Notes under the pieces: generated by a model
Databases searched by the model: none
Seen by the model: only the letters and a program-made list of their open reading frames with translations
Told to the model about the DNA's origin: nothing
In this document: in pieces, positions 24,823 through 33,209 of the stretch
Layout of the letters: each line of letters opens with the position of its first letter
Numbering within the stretch: position 1 is the stretch's first letter
Translations under genes and position numbers: made by a program
NCBI GenBank assembly: GCA_905216195.1
Contig: CAJMSX010000019.1
Span: 1-54,440, forward strand
DNA: 54,440 nt
Source: an uncultured bacterium
GTDB lineage: Bacteria > Bacteroidota > Bacteroidia > Bacteroidales > Marinifilaceae
Direction of reading: 5' to 3'

Positions 24823-25310
24823 ACGGGAAGGGCTGTTTTACAGGTGAATAGGCCGGCTTGTTCGATGTTCAATAATTTACACTTGATGTCGAGCCCTCCG
24901 GTGTATCCGGTCAGTTTACCGTGGCTTCCCAGCACCCGGTGACAGGGTATGAATATCGGAAGCGGATTCCGGCTATTGGCCATTCCTACGGCCCGGCAAG
25001 CGTTTTTATTTCCGCTCCGTTGTGCAAGTTGTCCGTAGGTAAGGGTTTCTCCATAGGGGATGTCTTGCACTAGTTTCCAGATTTTCAATTGAAAAGGGGT
25101 TCCGGCGGGAGCAAGCGGCAGGGAGAATTCTTTCAGTTTTCCTGCGAAATAGGCTTCCAATTGCCGGTGTGCTTCTCGTAAAAGAGCCGTTTCTTCGGTT
25201 TGCAGGAGGTCCCGGTTCAGCCGGTCTCCCAGCCAGAGGCGGGTAAGTACCTGGTTTCTTTCCTCCAGACAATAAAGTCCGATCGGTCCGTGGTAATAAC
25301 AGGTGGCCAT
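24819..25310 (-). CDS. ogt: Methylated-DNA-protein-cysteine S-methyltransferase (Ogt/MGMT)
   Basis: This suicide enzyme repairs O6-alkylguanine and O4-alkylthymine by moving the alkyl group to its own cysteine. The 163-residue protein has a short N-terminal domain, the helix-turn-helix region (WKLVQDIPYGETLTYGQLA), the Arg finger in NKNACRAVGMANSRNPLP, and the acceptor site IPCHRV followed by GKLTGYTGGLDIK. Length is normal for Ogt. It is divergent from a second family member 168 bases away and ends on top of the MFS exporter's stop. Confidence 0.95.
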   Translation of the reverse strand: MATCYYHGPIGLYCLEERNQVLTRLWLGDRLNRDLLQTEETALLREAHRQLEAYFAGKLKEFSLPLAPAGTPFQLKIWKLVQDIPYGETLTYGQLAQRSGNKNACRAVGMANSRNPLPIFIPCHRVLGSHGKLTGYTGGLDIKCKLLNIEQAGLFTCKTALPV

Positions 25311-25478
25311 AATTTATTTTTATTGAGGAAGTAAAGATATACTTTCTGGTTTGGTATTCCAATTTCTCCGGGAAGTTTTAATCGTTTGGGGGTAGTCCGG
25401 CAACCGGAATCAAACGGCTGGAATTTTCGGATTATGAGGTAATCTTTTTAAATTTGTGTCGATTGGAATCGGGTAAAA

Positions 25479-25793
25479 ATGAAAACGGACCGGAAAAACT
25501 TTTATGCGGATATTTATGATATCGTCGGGCAGATACCGGCGGGGAAAGTGTGTACTTACGGTTGGCTGGCCCGTTTGGCCGGCCGGCCCCGGCATGCCCG
25601 CCTCGCCGGGCGGGCTGTGGCGGAAGTTCCGGAAACGGTCCATCTCCCTTGCCATCGGGTAGTGAATGGACAGGGACGTTTGGTGTCCGGCTGGAGGGAA
25701 CAACGGGAACTCTTGTTGGAAGAGGGAGTATCGTTTAAAAAGAACGGTTGTGTCGATCTGGAAAAATGTCTGTGGAAAATATGGGAGATATAA
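25479..25793 (+). CDS. Short MGMT-family (alkyltransferase-like) protein keeping the acceptor Cys
   Basis: A 104-residue protein with only the DNA-binding domain of the O6-alkylguanine transferases. It has IPAGKVCTYGWLARLAG, the Arg finger in RHARLAGRAV, and LPCHRVVNGQGRLVSGW followed by LLLEEGVSFKKNGCVDL. The layout is that of alkyltransferase-like (ATL) proteins, which mark alkylated bases for excision repair, but ATLs have Trp in place of Cys (PWHR). Here the Cys is present, so direct repair remains possible. The GC content of 25550-25640 is higher than in neighbouring DNA. Confidence 0.85.
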   Translation: MKTDRKNFYADIYDIVGQIPAGKVCTYGWLARLAGRPRHARLAGRAVAEVPETVHLPCHRVVNGQGRLVSGWREQRELLLEEGVSFKKNGCVDLEKCLWKIWEI

Positions 25794-25865
25794 GCGGCGG
25801 TTCGGTTTACCGGCCGTATGTTCGGGTTCGCCTGATAACCGGGGGAGGAGAAGGAGACCGGAGAT

Positions 25866-27137
25866 TCAGGGTTTTCTTTTTTGAGGAAAAACCAGGTGTT
25901 CCAGCACGAGGACGGAAACCACTCCCATTACAAAGCCGTTTCCGATAATGGGGCGAATGAATGAAGGAATTTGTTGTAAAGTTTCTTCCGGAGCGAAAGA
26001 AATGAGCAGGGCCGTCATCAACGGGAAACCGATGACGATTCCACTGTCGAAATCGGCTACGGCTTTTCCTCGCGTCAGCATTTGGAAGCCGGCAGAAAGT
26101 TGGGAAGACATCAGGTAGAGGAGTACCGCTCCCATTACGATTCCGGGAATACTGTTCAACAGTTGGATAAAACCGGGGAAAAAGGTACAGAGAAATAATC
26201 CGATTCCTGCGGGAATAAGCGTATACCGGGAGGCGCAGCCTGTGGCGGCTATTATGCCGGGACTCATGGAATAATCCACCGGGCCGATGATGCCCAGTGC
26301 GCCCGACAAGACATTGGCCAGTCCGGCCATACCCACTCCCCGTCCCGTCCGCTCAGGCAGGCGGTCGGCCTGGAGCATTTGTCCTACCGCTTGAATAGAC
26401 CCCAATTCGTTGACGAGTAAAGCGATGAAACAAAAGAAGAAAGAAAGAATAGTCCCGATGTCGAAATCCCAGGGCCAGTTCCAGAATAACCGCCCTTCTT
26501 CCGTGGGGGTCAGGAGCGGTTCTGTTGAAGGAAATCCGGTTATGACATAGTAAAGGAGGCTTCCCCCGAGGATAGCAACTAACACAATCAGGGATTTCCA
26601 TATCCCGGGTAATAACTTATTCGCCAATATCATCGCAAAGGTCAGTAGGAGTGCAAAAAACAAACGAAATAAAACGGGCCCGTTTTGTCCGAATATGAGC
26701 CGGAGGATGACCGGAGACAAAGTAAAAGCGATCAGACAAAGGATGACGATAATGATGCGGGAAGTAAAAAGAGCCTGCAGGCGGGATAAGAATCCGCCAA
26801 AAGCCAGGAAAGCTAAAAGCGAACCGCAGACCATCACAGCCGTATAGATAGCAGCCGTACCTGCCGATAAAGTCGATAAAATTCCGATCAGCAATACCGA
26901 TGCCGGTCCGATGATCAAGGGTAAACGGTGTCCCCAGAGTACCTGTACGATCAAAGCGATTCCCATCAAGCCGAACAGTTTTTGCATATAGAAGATTTGT
27001 TCTCCCTCGCCGGTATAATGCAAACGGGCGACCAGGAGGCCCATAATGATTACACAAGGGATGGAAACGGCCCACCATTGGAGACCGTACATCAGCATCG
27101 GAAAAAAAGCCGGTTTATCGTTCAGGCCGTATTTCAT
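25866..27137 (-). CDS. Nucleobase:cation symporter-2 (xanthine/uracil/purine permease)
   Basis: A 423-residue inner-membrane protein with 12-14 hydrophobic helices, starting MKYGLNDKPAFFPMLMYGLQ, the entry typical of NCS2/NAT permeases. The family region before the short beta-strand/half-helix is visible as GMAGLANVLSGALGIIGPVDYSMSPGIIAATGCASRY. It imports xanthine, uracil or a related base with protons. The substrate is not decided by sequence, and no purine-catabolism gene is adjacent. Two overlapping -7 elements lie just upstream (27157-27172). Confidence 0.88.
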   Translation of the reverse strand: MKYGLNDKPAFFPMLMYGLQWWAVSIPCVIIMGLLVARLHYTGEGEQIFYMQKLFGLMGIALIVQVLWGHRLPLIIGPASVLLIGILSTLSAGTAAIYTAVMVCGSLLAFLAFGGFLSRLQALFTSRIIIVILCLIAFTLSPVILRLIFGQNGPVLFRLFFALLLTFAMILANKLLPGIWKSLIVLVAILGGSLLYYVITGFPSTEPLLTPTEEGRLFWNWPWDFDIGTILSFFFCFIALLVNELGSIQAVGQMLQADRLPERTGRGVGMAGLANVLSGALGIIGPVDYSMSPGIIAATGCASRYTLIPAGIGLFLCTFFPGFIQLLNSIPGIVMGAVLLYLMSSQLSAGFQMLTRGKAVADFDSGIVIGFPLMTALLISFAPEETLQQIPSFIRPIIGNGFVMGVVSVLVLEHLVFPQKRKP

Positions 27138-27445
27138 TTTTCAGGGTTTTGAATGACAAATTTACAAATATAATGCGTACGGGACTTAAAAATAGAGAAA
27201 ATACTTAAAACGAAACCCCGTAGCGGACAAACCTTTCGCTCCCGGGTGAGAGCCGGGTTTCCCGGTTTTACCCGGGTATAAATACCAAAAGAGGAATTAA
27301 TGGACGCCAGGTTATGGTTATCGGTGTAAAAATAGTAATTTTAGGGGTTGGAAGGCTGACCGTCTCTGCCTGACTGTTTTTTTCCCGGTAGAGGGAAAAG
27401 CAGGAAATTTACGGTTGGGAGTTGTCAAATTGAAAATTAAATACT
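27138..27445. other. Divergent intergenic region with a nested hairpin
   Basis: These 308 bases hold the permease promoter at the left. At 27241-27276 there is a stacked structure: outer stem CCCGGGT/ACCCGGG (7 bp) enclosing inner stem CCGGG/CCCGG with a TTT loop. No T-run follows on either strand. No gene is supported here, and no exact TAnnTTTG precedes the thioredoxin-like gene. Confidence 0.6.
27157..27172 (-). promoter_or_regulatory. Two tandem -7 elements upstream of the permease
   Basis: On the minus strand TATATTTG (27172-27165) is followed directly by TAAATTTG (27164-27157), both exact TAnnTTTG matches. Only one need be used; neither has a clear -33 TTTG at 19-21 bases. Confidence 0.5.
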
Positions 27446-27952
27446 ATGAAAAAGCTGTTGTTTTTGATGTTCTGTTTTTTAAGCTGCGGGTTATTGTCGG
27501 CTCAAAAAAGTGAAACGTTAGTGAAAATCGGACAGGAAGTGCCGGATTTCAAAGTAAAAATGTTCGACGGGCAGACGATAGATGTGAAAGATTTGCGGGG
27601 GAAAGTCGTTTTGTTGAACTTCTGGGCGACTTGGTGCCCTCCCTGTCGTCAGGAATTATCCCGGGTGCAAAAGGACGTGATTGACCGGTTTAAAGGAAAA
27701 GAATTCGTATTCCTGCCCATTTCCCGTCAGGATACGTATGAAAAAATCCAGGCGTTCCGGAAACAGACCGGGCATACTTTCCCTATGGGCATGGATACGG
27801 ACCGCTCTATTTATGCCTTGTTTGCCACCGCCTCTATTCCCCGGAATTTTGTGATCGACCAACAGGGAAAAATTATTTTTATGGAAGAAGGATATAGTGA
27901 AGAGGGATTCCGGAAATTGATTTCGGTAATCGAGAAGGCCTTGAAGGAATAA
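27446..27952 (+). CDS. TlpA/ResA-like thiol-disulfide oxidoreductase
   Basis: A 168-residue exported thioredoxin-fold protein. The signal peptide (MKKLLFLMFCFLSCGLLSAQ) is cleaved about residue 20. The AhpC/TSA-Redoxin domain follows with the active site WATWCPPC (C64 and C67) and the cis-Pro loop ASIPRNFVID. It would reduce or exchange disulfides in periplasmic proteins. It stands alone, convergent with the PDZ/protease gene. Confidence 0.9.
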   Translation: MKKLLFLMFCFLSCGLLSAQKSETLVKIGQEVPDFKVKMFDGQTIDVKDLRGKVVLLNFWATWCPPCRQELSRVQKDVIDRFKGKEFVFLPISRQDTYEKIQAFRKQTGHTFPMGMDTDRSIYALFATASIPRNFVIDQQGKIIFMEEGYSEEGFRKLISVIEKALKE

Positions 27953-27958
27953 AAGGTG

Positions 27959-27991
27959 TTTTCCGGTTTCCATTCAGCAAAAACCGGAAAA
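27959..27991. terminator. 11-bp inverted repeat between convergent genes
   Basis: TTTTCCGGTTT/AAACCGGAAAA, a perfect 11-bp stem with an 11-base loop, just after the thioredoxin-like gene and before the convergent stop at 28018. The A/T ends of the stem could act as weak U-tracts in both directions. Confidence 0.5.
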
Positions 27992-28017
27992 ATCTGCGTA
28001 TAACTATCCGACGGGCA

Positions 28018-29262
28018 TTATTCCGAAAATTCTACTGGGTCGATTTTTAGTTCGATTTTTACCGAACGCCTCTGATCGTTCCGCTGGACCGTCAGGAGAT
28101 AGGGGGTATCCAGGTTTTCCCAAAACCGCTCCTGTTCTTCAAAGGGGATGTTTTTTACTTGTATTCCGTTGATGGCCAGTATGATGTCCCCGATTTTCAA
28201 TCCGGCTTTTTCGGCAGGCAGGTTTTCGTATAAAGCCCGGATAATCCATCCCTCGCAGATATCGGTCCGATCTACATAAGCGAATCCGGTAGAGGAAAAT
28301 GTTTGCTTCCGGTTGTACTTTTTATTCGGCCGCAAATAGAGGCTACTGTCCGGAAAATCGAGTATGACATCGAACTGTTCCAATATATCGTTTCCCAGCA
28401 GTCCGATATAATCCCTATAAGAAAGGGCTCCTTTTTTGTCGTGTGAATAACGCAGTATAGGCGCCGTAAGTTTAAAATTCCCTAAGCGGAAGGTATCGGC
28501 TCTGAAAGAACAGGAAGAAGACTCGCCTCCTATTCCTCCCTGATTCGTATACGATTTTATTTGAAAGTGCAGTCTCTCCTCCAACTTATTCTGACGGGCA
28601 CATTGGCTGGTGAGAATCGAACTGCCTGCTCCCAGATCCAGTAAAAACAGGCCTTTGATTTTATGCCCTTGTATGTCGACTTGGGCTTCCGTATACACCC
28701 GATTTCCCCGACAAAGCAGAGGAAGTTTTTCATATCCTTGGGCAACGGTGGTATCGAAACGGGTAATTTTTATTTTCTCCTTTTCATAATCGATGTAAAG
28801 AGCGGAATCTTTAGCGAAATTTATCCCTAATATCCCGTCGGCATATCTTCCTAACAGGGGTTTCAGCTGAAGCGTGACTGTAAAGTCCGGTTTTAGAGTG
28901 ATATGTCCCGCCCGGCAAGTATAAGGATCCAAAATTTGCTTTACTTTTTGTGCACCTGTTCCCACTCCGCCCACGTAAGCGTGATAAAACTTACGGACGG
29001 ATAAGGGGCTCCGGAACAGGAAAAGCGTATCTATACACAATCCGTCGGCTCCGGTATCAAATAAAAAATTTCCTTTGACGGAATCATTGATGCTTGTCGG
29101 AAGGTATAAATGTCCCCCCAGGTATTTTACGGGAATTTCGTATTTTTCAAGAGTATCCGTTGGAATGACGGCAGCAGCAGAGCTTGAGGGGGATTGGTCA
29201 CGGCAGGAAGAATGGGTCACAACCCAAAATAAAGCCGCCAAAAGGAGGAAATGTGTTTTCAT
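28018..29262 (-). CDS. Exported retropepsin-like aspartic protease with PDZ domain
   Basis: A 414-residue exported protein. The start is the ATG at 29262: it opens a signal sequence (MKTHFLLLAALFWVVTHSSC, possible lipoprotein Cys at the end), and an exact promoter lies between it and the upstream in-frame ATG at 29325. It contains two aspartic-protease-like lobes with FDTGADG and LDLGAGSS, where an Asp-Thr/Leu-Gly motif marks the active site, and a C-terminal PDZ domain (AGLKIGDIILAINGIQV). The second lobe has DLG in place of DTG/DSG. Proteins of this layout are common in Bacteroidota; substrates are unknown. Confidence 0.82.
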   Translation of the reverse strand: MKTHFLLLAALFWVVTHSSCRDQSPSSSAAAVIPTDTLEKYEIPVKYLGGHLYLPTSINDSVKGNFLFDTGADGLCIDTLFLFRSPLSVRKFYHAYVGGVGTGAQKVKQILDPYTCRAGHITLKPDFTVTLQLKPLLGRYADGILGINFAKDSALYIDYEKEKIKITRFDTTVAQGYEKLPLLCRGNRVYTEAQVDIQGHKIKGLFLLDLGAGSSILTSQCARQNKLEERLHFQIKSYTNQGGIGGESSSCSFRADTFRLGNFKLTAPILRYSHDKKGALSYRDYIGLLGNDILEQFDVILDFPDSSLYLRPNKKYNRKQTFSSTGFAYVDRTDICEGWIIRALYENLPAEKAGLKIGDIILAINGIQVKNIPFEEQERFWENLDTPYLLTVQRNDQRRSVKIELKIDPVEFSE

Positions 29263-29634
29263 CGGTATACTTTTAATATTAACTACAAATTTAGTTGATA
29301 AATTGGAAAATGCAAAAGAAGGCATGAAAAATGTAATTTTTACTCGTTAAAAAAGGAGTTGTTTCGGAAAGCGATATATTCTCCCCTTGGCGGAGGGAGA
29401 ATCCCTGTTAAAGGTTCCACGGGGCCCTAGAAGGGAGTTAGGGGTTTCCTATCGTCGTTACGGAAGGGGCATTCATGGGGGGGCGGAGGTAGGCTGTTGT
29501 GCTTCCCTTTTTCCGGTGGGCCGGGATTATTAAAAAAAGCCGTACCCCATTGAAGTGTACCCATCAAGTTGGATATAAAACTTTTGGGGTGCACTCGGCC
29601 AAGGCACGACTTTATTTTCTGAGATTCCTGTCGC
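29263..29634. other. Intergenic region with possible insertion-sequence end remnant
   Basis: Apart from the promoter at 29286-29316 these 372 bases have no gene. The part from 29350 to 29530 is rich in G-runs and shows no coding pattern. At 29555-29570 and 29579-29594 an imperfect inverted repeat (12 of 16 matching; right arm AACTTTTGGGGTGCAC) resembles the ends of IS3-family elements from memory. No transposase or second end is seen. Confidence 0.4.
29286..29316 (-). promoter_or_regulatory. Promoter of the aspartic protease/PDZ gene
   Basis: On the minus strand TTTG (29316-29313), 19 bases, then TAAATTTG (29293-29286): a perfect -33/-7 match. It fixes the downstream ATG at 29262 as the start. 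Confidence 0.8.
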
Positions 29635-32256
29635 TTATTTTAGTTCGGCGAGCTGGGATTGGATTGCTTTGATTTTTGCTTCGGCATCCGATTGTTTTTT
29701 ACGTTCGTTTGCGACCACTTGCCCGGGTGCGCCTTTTACGAAACGTTCGTTACAGAGTTTTGCCAGAACGGATTTGAGAAAACCTTCGGTGTATTTCAAT
29801 TCTTCCAGCAGTTTGGCTTTCAGTTCGTGGGTATCTACCTGTCCTGTGGCAGGAATAAAATATTCCACGGTGTCGGTAATAAAACTCCAGGCTCCCTTGA
29901 CTGGTTCGTCCGTTTTTTCTACGGACGAGATATTACCCATTTTGCAAATGATGCTTTCGAAGGCGGCGGGATAACGGTTGTTTTTCTTGATTTTTAATTC
30001 CAACGGTTCTTTGAAAGCTATCGTATTCTGTTTCCGGATGTTCCGTATCCCGACGATAATTTCTTTCACATATTCGAAATCTTTTAACAGGGCGGCCTCA
30101 TAGGTGGTATTTCCCGGCAGCAGCGATACCATGATGCTTTCCCCTTCCTGACGTTCTTTAAGATTATGCCAGATTTCTTCCGTAATGAAAGGCATAAAGG
30201 GATGGAGCAATTGCAACAATTGTTCGAAGAGGCTGACGGTTTTCTCATAGGTAAGCCGGTCAATCGGCTGTTCGTATCCCGGTTTGATAATTTCCAGCAG
30301 CCAGGAAGAAAATTCGTCCCGGAAGCCGGTATATACGGTCATCAGGGCTTCGGAAAGCCGGTATTGTCCGAATTGGGTATTCAGGGTTTCTTCGGTTTTA
30401 TGCAGGGCGTTTTCAAACCATTCTAAAGCCAGGCGGGAATGTAAAGGTTGTTCTGTATCGGCTACTTTCCAGGATTTTACGAGACGAAAAGCGTTCCACA
30501 TTTTGGTGGTAAAATTCCGTCCCTGTTCCAGCAGGCTTTCATCGAACAGCAAATCGCCCCCTGCGGGAGAACAGAGGAGCATTCCTACCCGCACTCCGTC
30601 TGCACCGTATTTATCGATGAGTTCCAGAGGGTCCGGTGAATTTCCTAAAGATTTGGACATTTTCCGGTGCAATTTGTCCCGGACGATACCGGTAAGATAT
30701 ACATTCGTAAACGGTTTTTGCTTCCGGTATTCGTATCCGGCGATAATCATACGGGCAATCCAGAAGAACAGTATATCCGGTGCGGAGATCAGGTCGTTAG
30801 TCGGATAGTAGTACCGGATGTCTTCATTGTCAGGACGGTTGATGCCGTCAAAAACCGAAATGGGCCATAACCAGGAAGAAAACCAGGTATCCAGGCAATC
30901 TTCATCCTGTCGTAAATGTTCGGCTGCAATTTCTTTACCGAATTTTTCTTTCACGCGTTTTACGGCTTCTTCCACAGTTTCGGCTACCACATACTCAGTA
31001 CTGTTCGGCAGATAATATACCGGAATACGGTGTCCCCACCATAGTTGCCGGCTGATACACCAATCCTTCACGTTTTCCATCCAATGCCGGTACGTATTTT
31101 TGTATTTGGCGGGAATGAGGACGATTTCGTCATTCATAACGGCTTCCAGGGCCGGTTGGGCCAATTCTTTCATTTTCACGAACCATTGCATGGAGAGCTT
31201 GGGTTCGATCACTACATGGGTCCGTTCGGAATATCCTACTTTATTGTCGTAATCTTCGATTTTGACCAGGTTACCGGCTTTTTCGAGTTCAGGGATAATT
31301 TCCCGGCGGACGTCGAAACGGTCGCGTCCGATAAAAAGCTGAGCGGATTCGCTCAGGGTTCCGTCGTCGTTAAAAATATCGATCGTCTCCAACTGATGCT
31401 TATAACCGATCTCGTAGTCGTTCACATCGTGGGCAGGTGTAATTTTCAGGGCGCCCGTTCCGAATTCCATATCTACATATTCGTCCTGGATAATCGGGAT
31501 TTCCCGGTTAACCAGAGGCACGATGCATTTTTTACCGCTCAGGCGGGTGAAGCGGGGATCCCGGGGATTGACGCAAACGGCTGTATCTCCCAATATGGTC
31601 TCCGGCCGGGTCGTGGCAATTGTGATATACTCTTCTTCTCCTACAATTTTATACCTCAGGTAATAGAGTTTGCTTTTTTCTTCTTTGTAGATCACCTCTT
31701 CATCGGATAGGGCCGTTTGAGCGGCGGGATCCCAATTTACCATACGTACTCCTTTGTAGATATATCCTTTGTTATAGAGATCCACGAAAACTTTAATTAC
31801 GCTTTTGGAGCGGGCTTCATCCATGGTGAAGCAAGTGCGGTCCCAATCGCAGGAAGCTCCCAGACGCTTTAGCTGCTGTAAAATAATACCCCCGTATTTG
31901 TGGGTCCAGTCCCAGGCGTATGCCAGAAACTCTTCCCGGCTGATGTCCTTTTTGCTTATTCCTTCGCTTTTCAATTTTGCCACGACTTTCGCTTCCGTAG
32001 AAATAGAGGCATGATCGGTTCCCGGGACCCAACAAGCATTTTTCCCCTGAAGACGAGCCCGGCGAATCAGAGCGTCCTGTATGGTATTGTTGAGCATGTG
32101 CCCCATGTGGAGCACACCGGTGACGTTGGGAGGCGGAATGACGATGCAGTAAGGTTCTCTGCTGTGATCCACTTCCGAATGGAAAAATTTATGTTCCATC
32201 CAGTACCGATACCATTTTTCTTCGTTTTCTTTCGGATTGTAATTCGTTGCAATCAT
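29635..32256 (-). CDS. valS: Valyl-tRNA synthetase
   Basis: ValRS charges tRNA-Val. The 873-residue class I enzyme has the HIGH-type motif as HMGH (PPPNVTGVLHMGHMLNN), the CP1 editing domain (about 190-340, with TTRPETILGDTAV), the KMSKS motif (RKMSKSLGNSPDPL), the anticodon-binding helical domain and the C-terminal coiled coil (LKAKLLEELKYTEGF onward). Length is normal. It is transcribed alone as far as visible. Confidence 0.98.
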   Translation of the reverse strand: MIATNYNPKENEEKWYRYWMEHKFFHSEVDHSREPYCIVIPPPNVTGVLHMGHMLNNTIQDALIRRARLQGKNACWVPGTDHASISTEAKVVAKLKSEGISKKDISREEFLAYAWDWTHKYGGIILQQLKRLGASCDWDRTCFTMDEARSKSVIKVFVDLYNKGYIYKGVRMVNWDPAAQTALSDEEVIYKEEKSKLYYLRYKIVGEEEYITIATTRPETILGDTAVCVNPRDPRFTRLSGKKCIVPLVNREIPIIQDEYVDMEFGTGALKITPAHDVNDYEIGYKHQLETIDIFNDDGTLSESAQLFIGRDRFDVRREIIPELEKAGNLVKIEDYDNKVGYSERTHVVIEPKLSMQWFVKMKELAQPALEAVMNDEIVLIPAKYKNTYRHWMENVKDWCISRQLWWGHRIPVYYLPNSTEYVVAETVEEAVKRVKEKFGKEIAAEHLRQDEDCLDTWFSSWLWPISVFDGINRPDNEDIRYYYPTNDLISAPDILFFWIARMIIAGYEYRKQKPFTNVYLTGIVRDKLHRKMSKSLGNSPDPLELIDKYGADGVRVGMLLCSPAGGDLLFDESLLEQGRNFTTKMWNAFRLVKSWKVADTEQPLHSRLALEWFENALHKTEETLNTQFGQYRLSEALMTVYTGFRDEFSSWLLEIIKPGYEQPIDRLTYEKTVSLFEQLLQLLHPFMPFITEEIWHNLKERQEGESIMVSLLPGNTTYEAALLKDFEYVKEIIVGIRNIRKQNTIAFKEPLELKIKKNNRYPAAFESIICKMGNISSVEKTDEPVKGAWSFITDTVEYFIPATGQVDTHELKAKLLEELKYTEGFLKSVLAKLCNERFVKGAPGQVVANERKKQSDAEAKIKAIQSQLAELK

Positions 32257-32334
32257 TTTTTGTAATTTGAAAGTAAATGTTTGAAAATCGGAGGGTTGGT
32301 TCCGTTATACCCCCTTTTTTCTCAACTTTTGTCA

Positions 32335-32358
32335 TTAAAAAAGCTGCCGAAGCAGCCT
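32335..32358 (-). terminator. Terminator of the M23-merR-nif3-zinc-ribbon operon
   Basis: On the minus strand the stem AGGCTGC/GCAGCTT closes a TTCG tetraloop and is followed by six T, just after the stop at 32363. A textbook intrinsic terminator. Confidence 0.9.
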
Positions 32359-32362
32359 TTTA

Positions 32363-33205
32363 TTATTCTTCAGACTTTTTAAGTCTTCTTCCTTTTTTCT
32401 TTTGAGCCTCCATCGCTGCTTCCAGGTCGGCTTTCTGCATGCTTCCGTCGTAGTCACAAATGTATTTATCGATCAGGATACGACCACAATATTCACAGAC
32501 GATAATTTTTTTCCGGGAACGGATATCCAATTGCCGCTGAGGGGGAATGTTGTTGAAACAACCGCCGCAGGCATCCCGGTCGACGGTGACGACGGCTAAT
32601 CCGTTACGGGCGTTGGCCCGGATTCTTTTATAAGCCGTCAGTAAACGTTCTTCTATGTTTCTGGAAAGCTGTTCCGACTTTTTGATCAGTTCTTCTTCAT
32701 CTTTATGCGTTTCGGCGATAATATCGTCCAATTCGGTTTTTTTGGCTTCCAGATCGGCCTTTTTTTCGTCGTATTGGCGGGAAGAAATTTCCAACGTTTC
32801 TTCTTTTTCGCTTTTGGTCTTCACGGCTTCGCGGATCCTTTTCTGCTGAAGTTCGATCTCCAATTTCTGGAATTCGATTTCTTTACTCAAAGCATCGTAT
32901 TCCCGATTGTTCCGGACATTATCCAGTTGATCGCTATATTTTTTAATCAGTTCTTCTGATTTTGTAATTTCCTGTTTTTTCTGAGAAACGCTTTTTTCTG
33001 CTTCGGTAATTTCCGTTTTGAGATTTTCCAGACGGGTTTCCAGACCGGCGAGCTCGTCTTCCAGGTCCTGTACCTCCAACGGAAGTTCGCCTCTTAGCGT
33101 TCTGATTTTATCAATTTCCGTATCAATACGTTGTAATTCATACAAGTGCTGCAATTTTTCTTCTACTGTCAGTTCTTGCTGATTTTCGGTGTTGTTGGTT
33201 GCCAT
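32363..33205 (-). CDS. Coiled-coil protein with C-terminal C4 zinc ribbon (CT398-like)
   Basis: A 280-residue cytoplasmic protein. Residues about 20-195 form a long coiled coil (LQHLYELQRIDTEIDKI onward), and the C-terminal part is a zinc ribbon with the pairs CGGC (in ACGGCFNNIPPQ) and CEYC (in IIVCEYCGRILID). This is the CT398/HP0958-like family; HP0958 relatives interact with sigma-54 and RNA in flagellated species, a role not expected here. In Bacteroidota it is often next to nif3, as it is here, with a 4-base gap. Function unknown. Confidence 0.88.
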   Translation of the reverse strand: MATNNTENQQELTVEEKLQHLYELQRIDTEIDKIRTLRGELPLEVQDLEDELAGLETRLENLKTEITEAEKSVSQKKQEITKSEELIKKYSDQLDNVRNNREYDALSKEIEFQKLEIELQQKRIREAVKTKSEKEETLEISSRQYDEKKADLEAKKTELDDIIAETHKDEEELIKKSEQLSRNIEERLLTAYKRIRANARNGLAVVTVDRDACGGCFNNIPPQRQLDIRSRKKIIVCEYCGRILIDKYICDYDGSMQKADLEAAMEAQKKKGRRLKKSEE

Positions 33206-33209
33206 ATAT

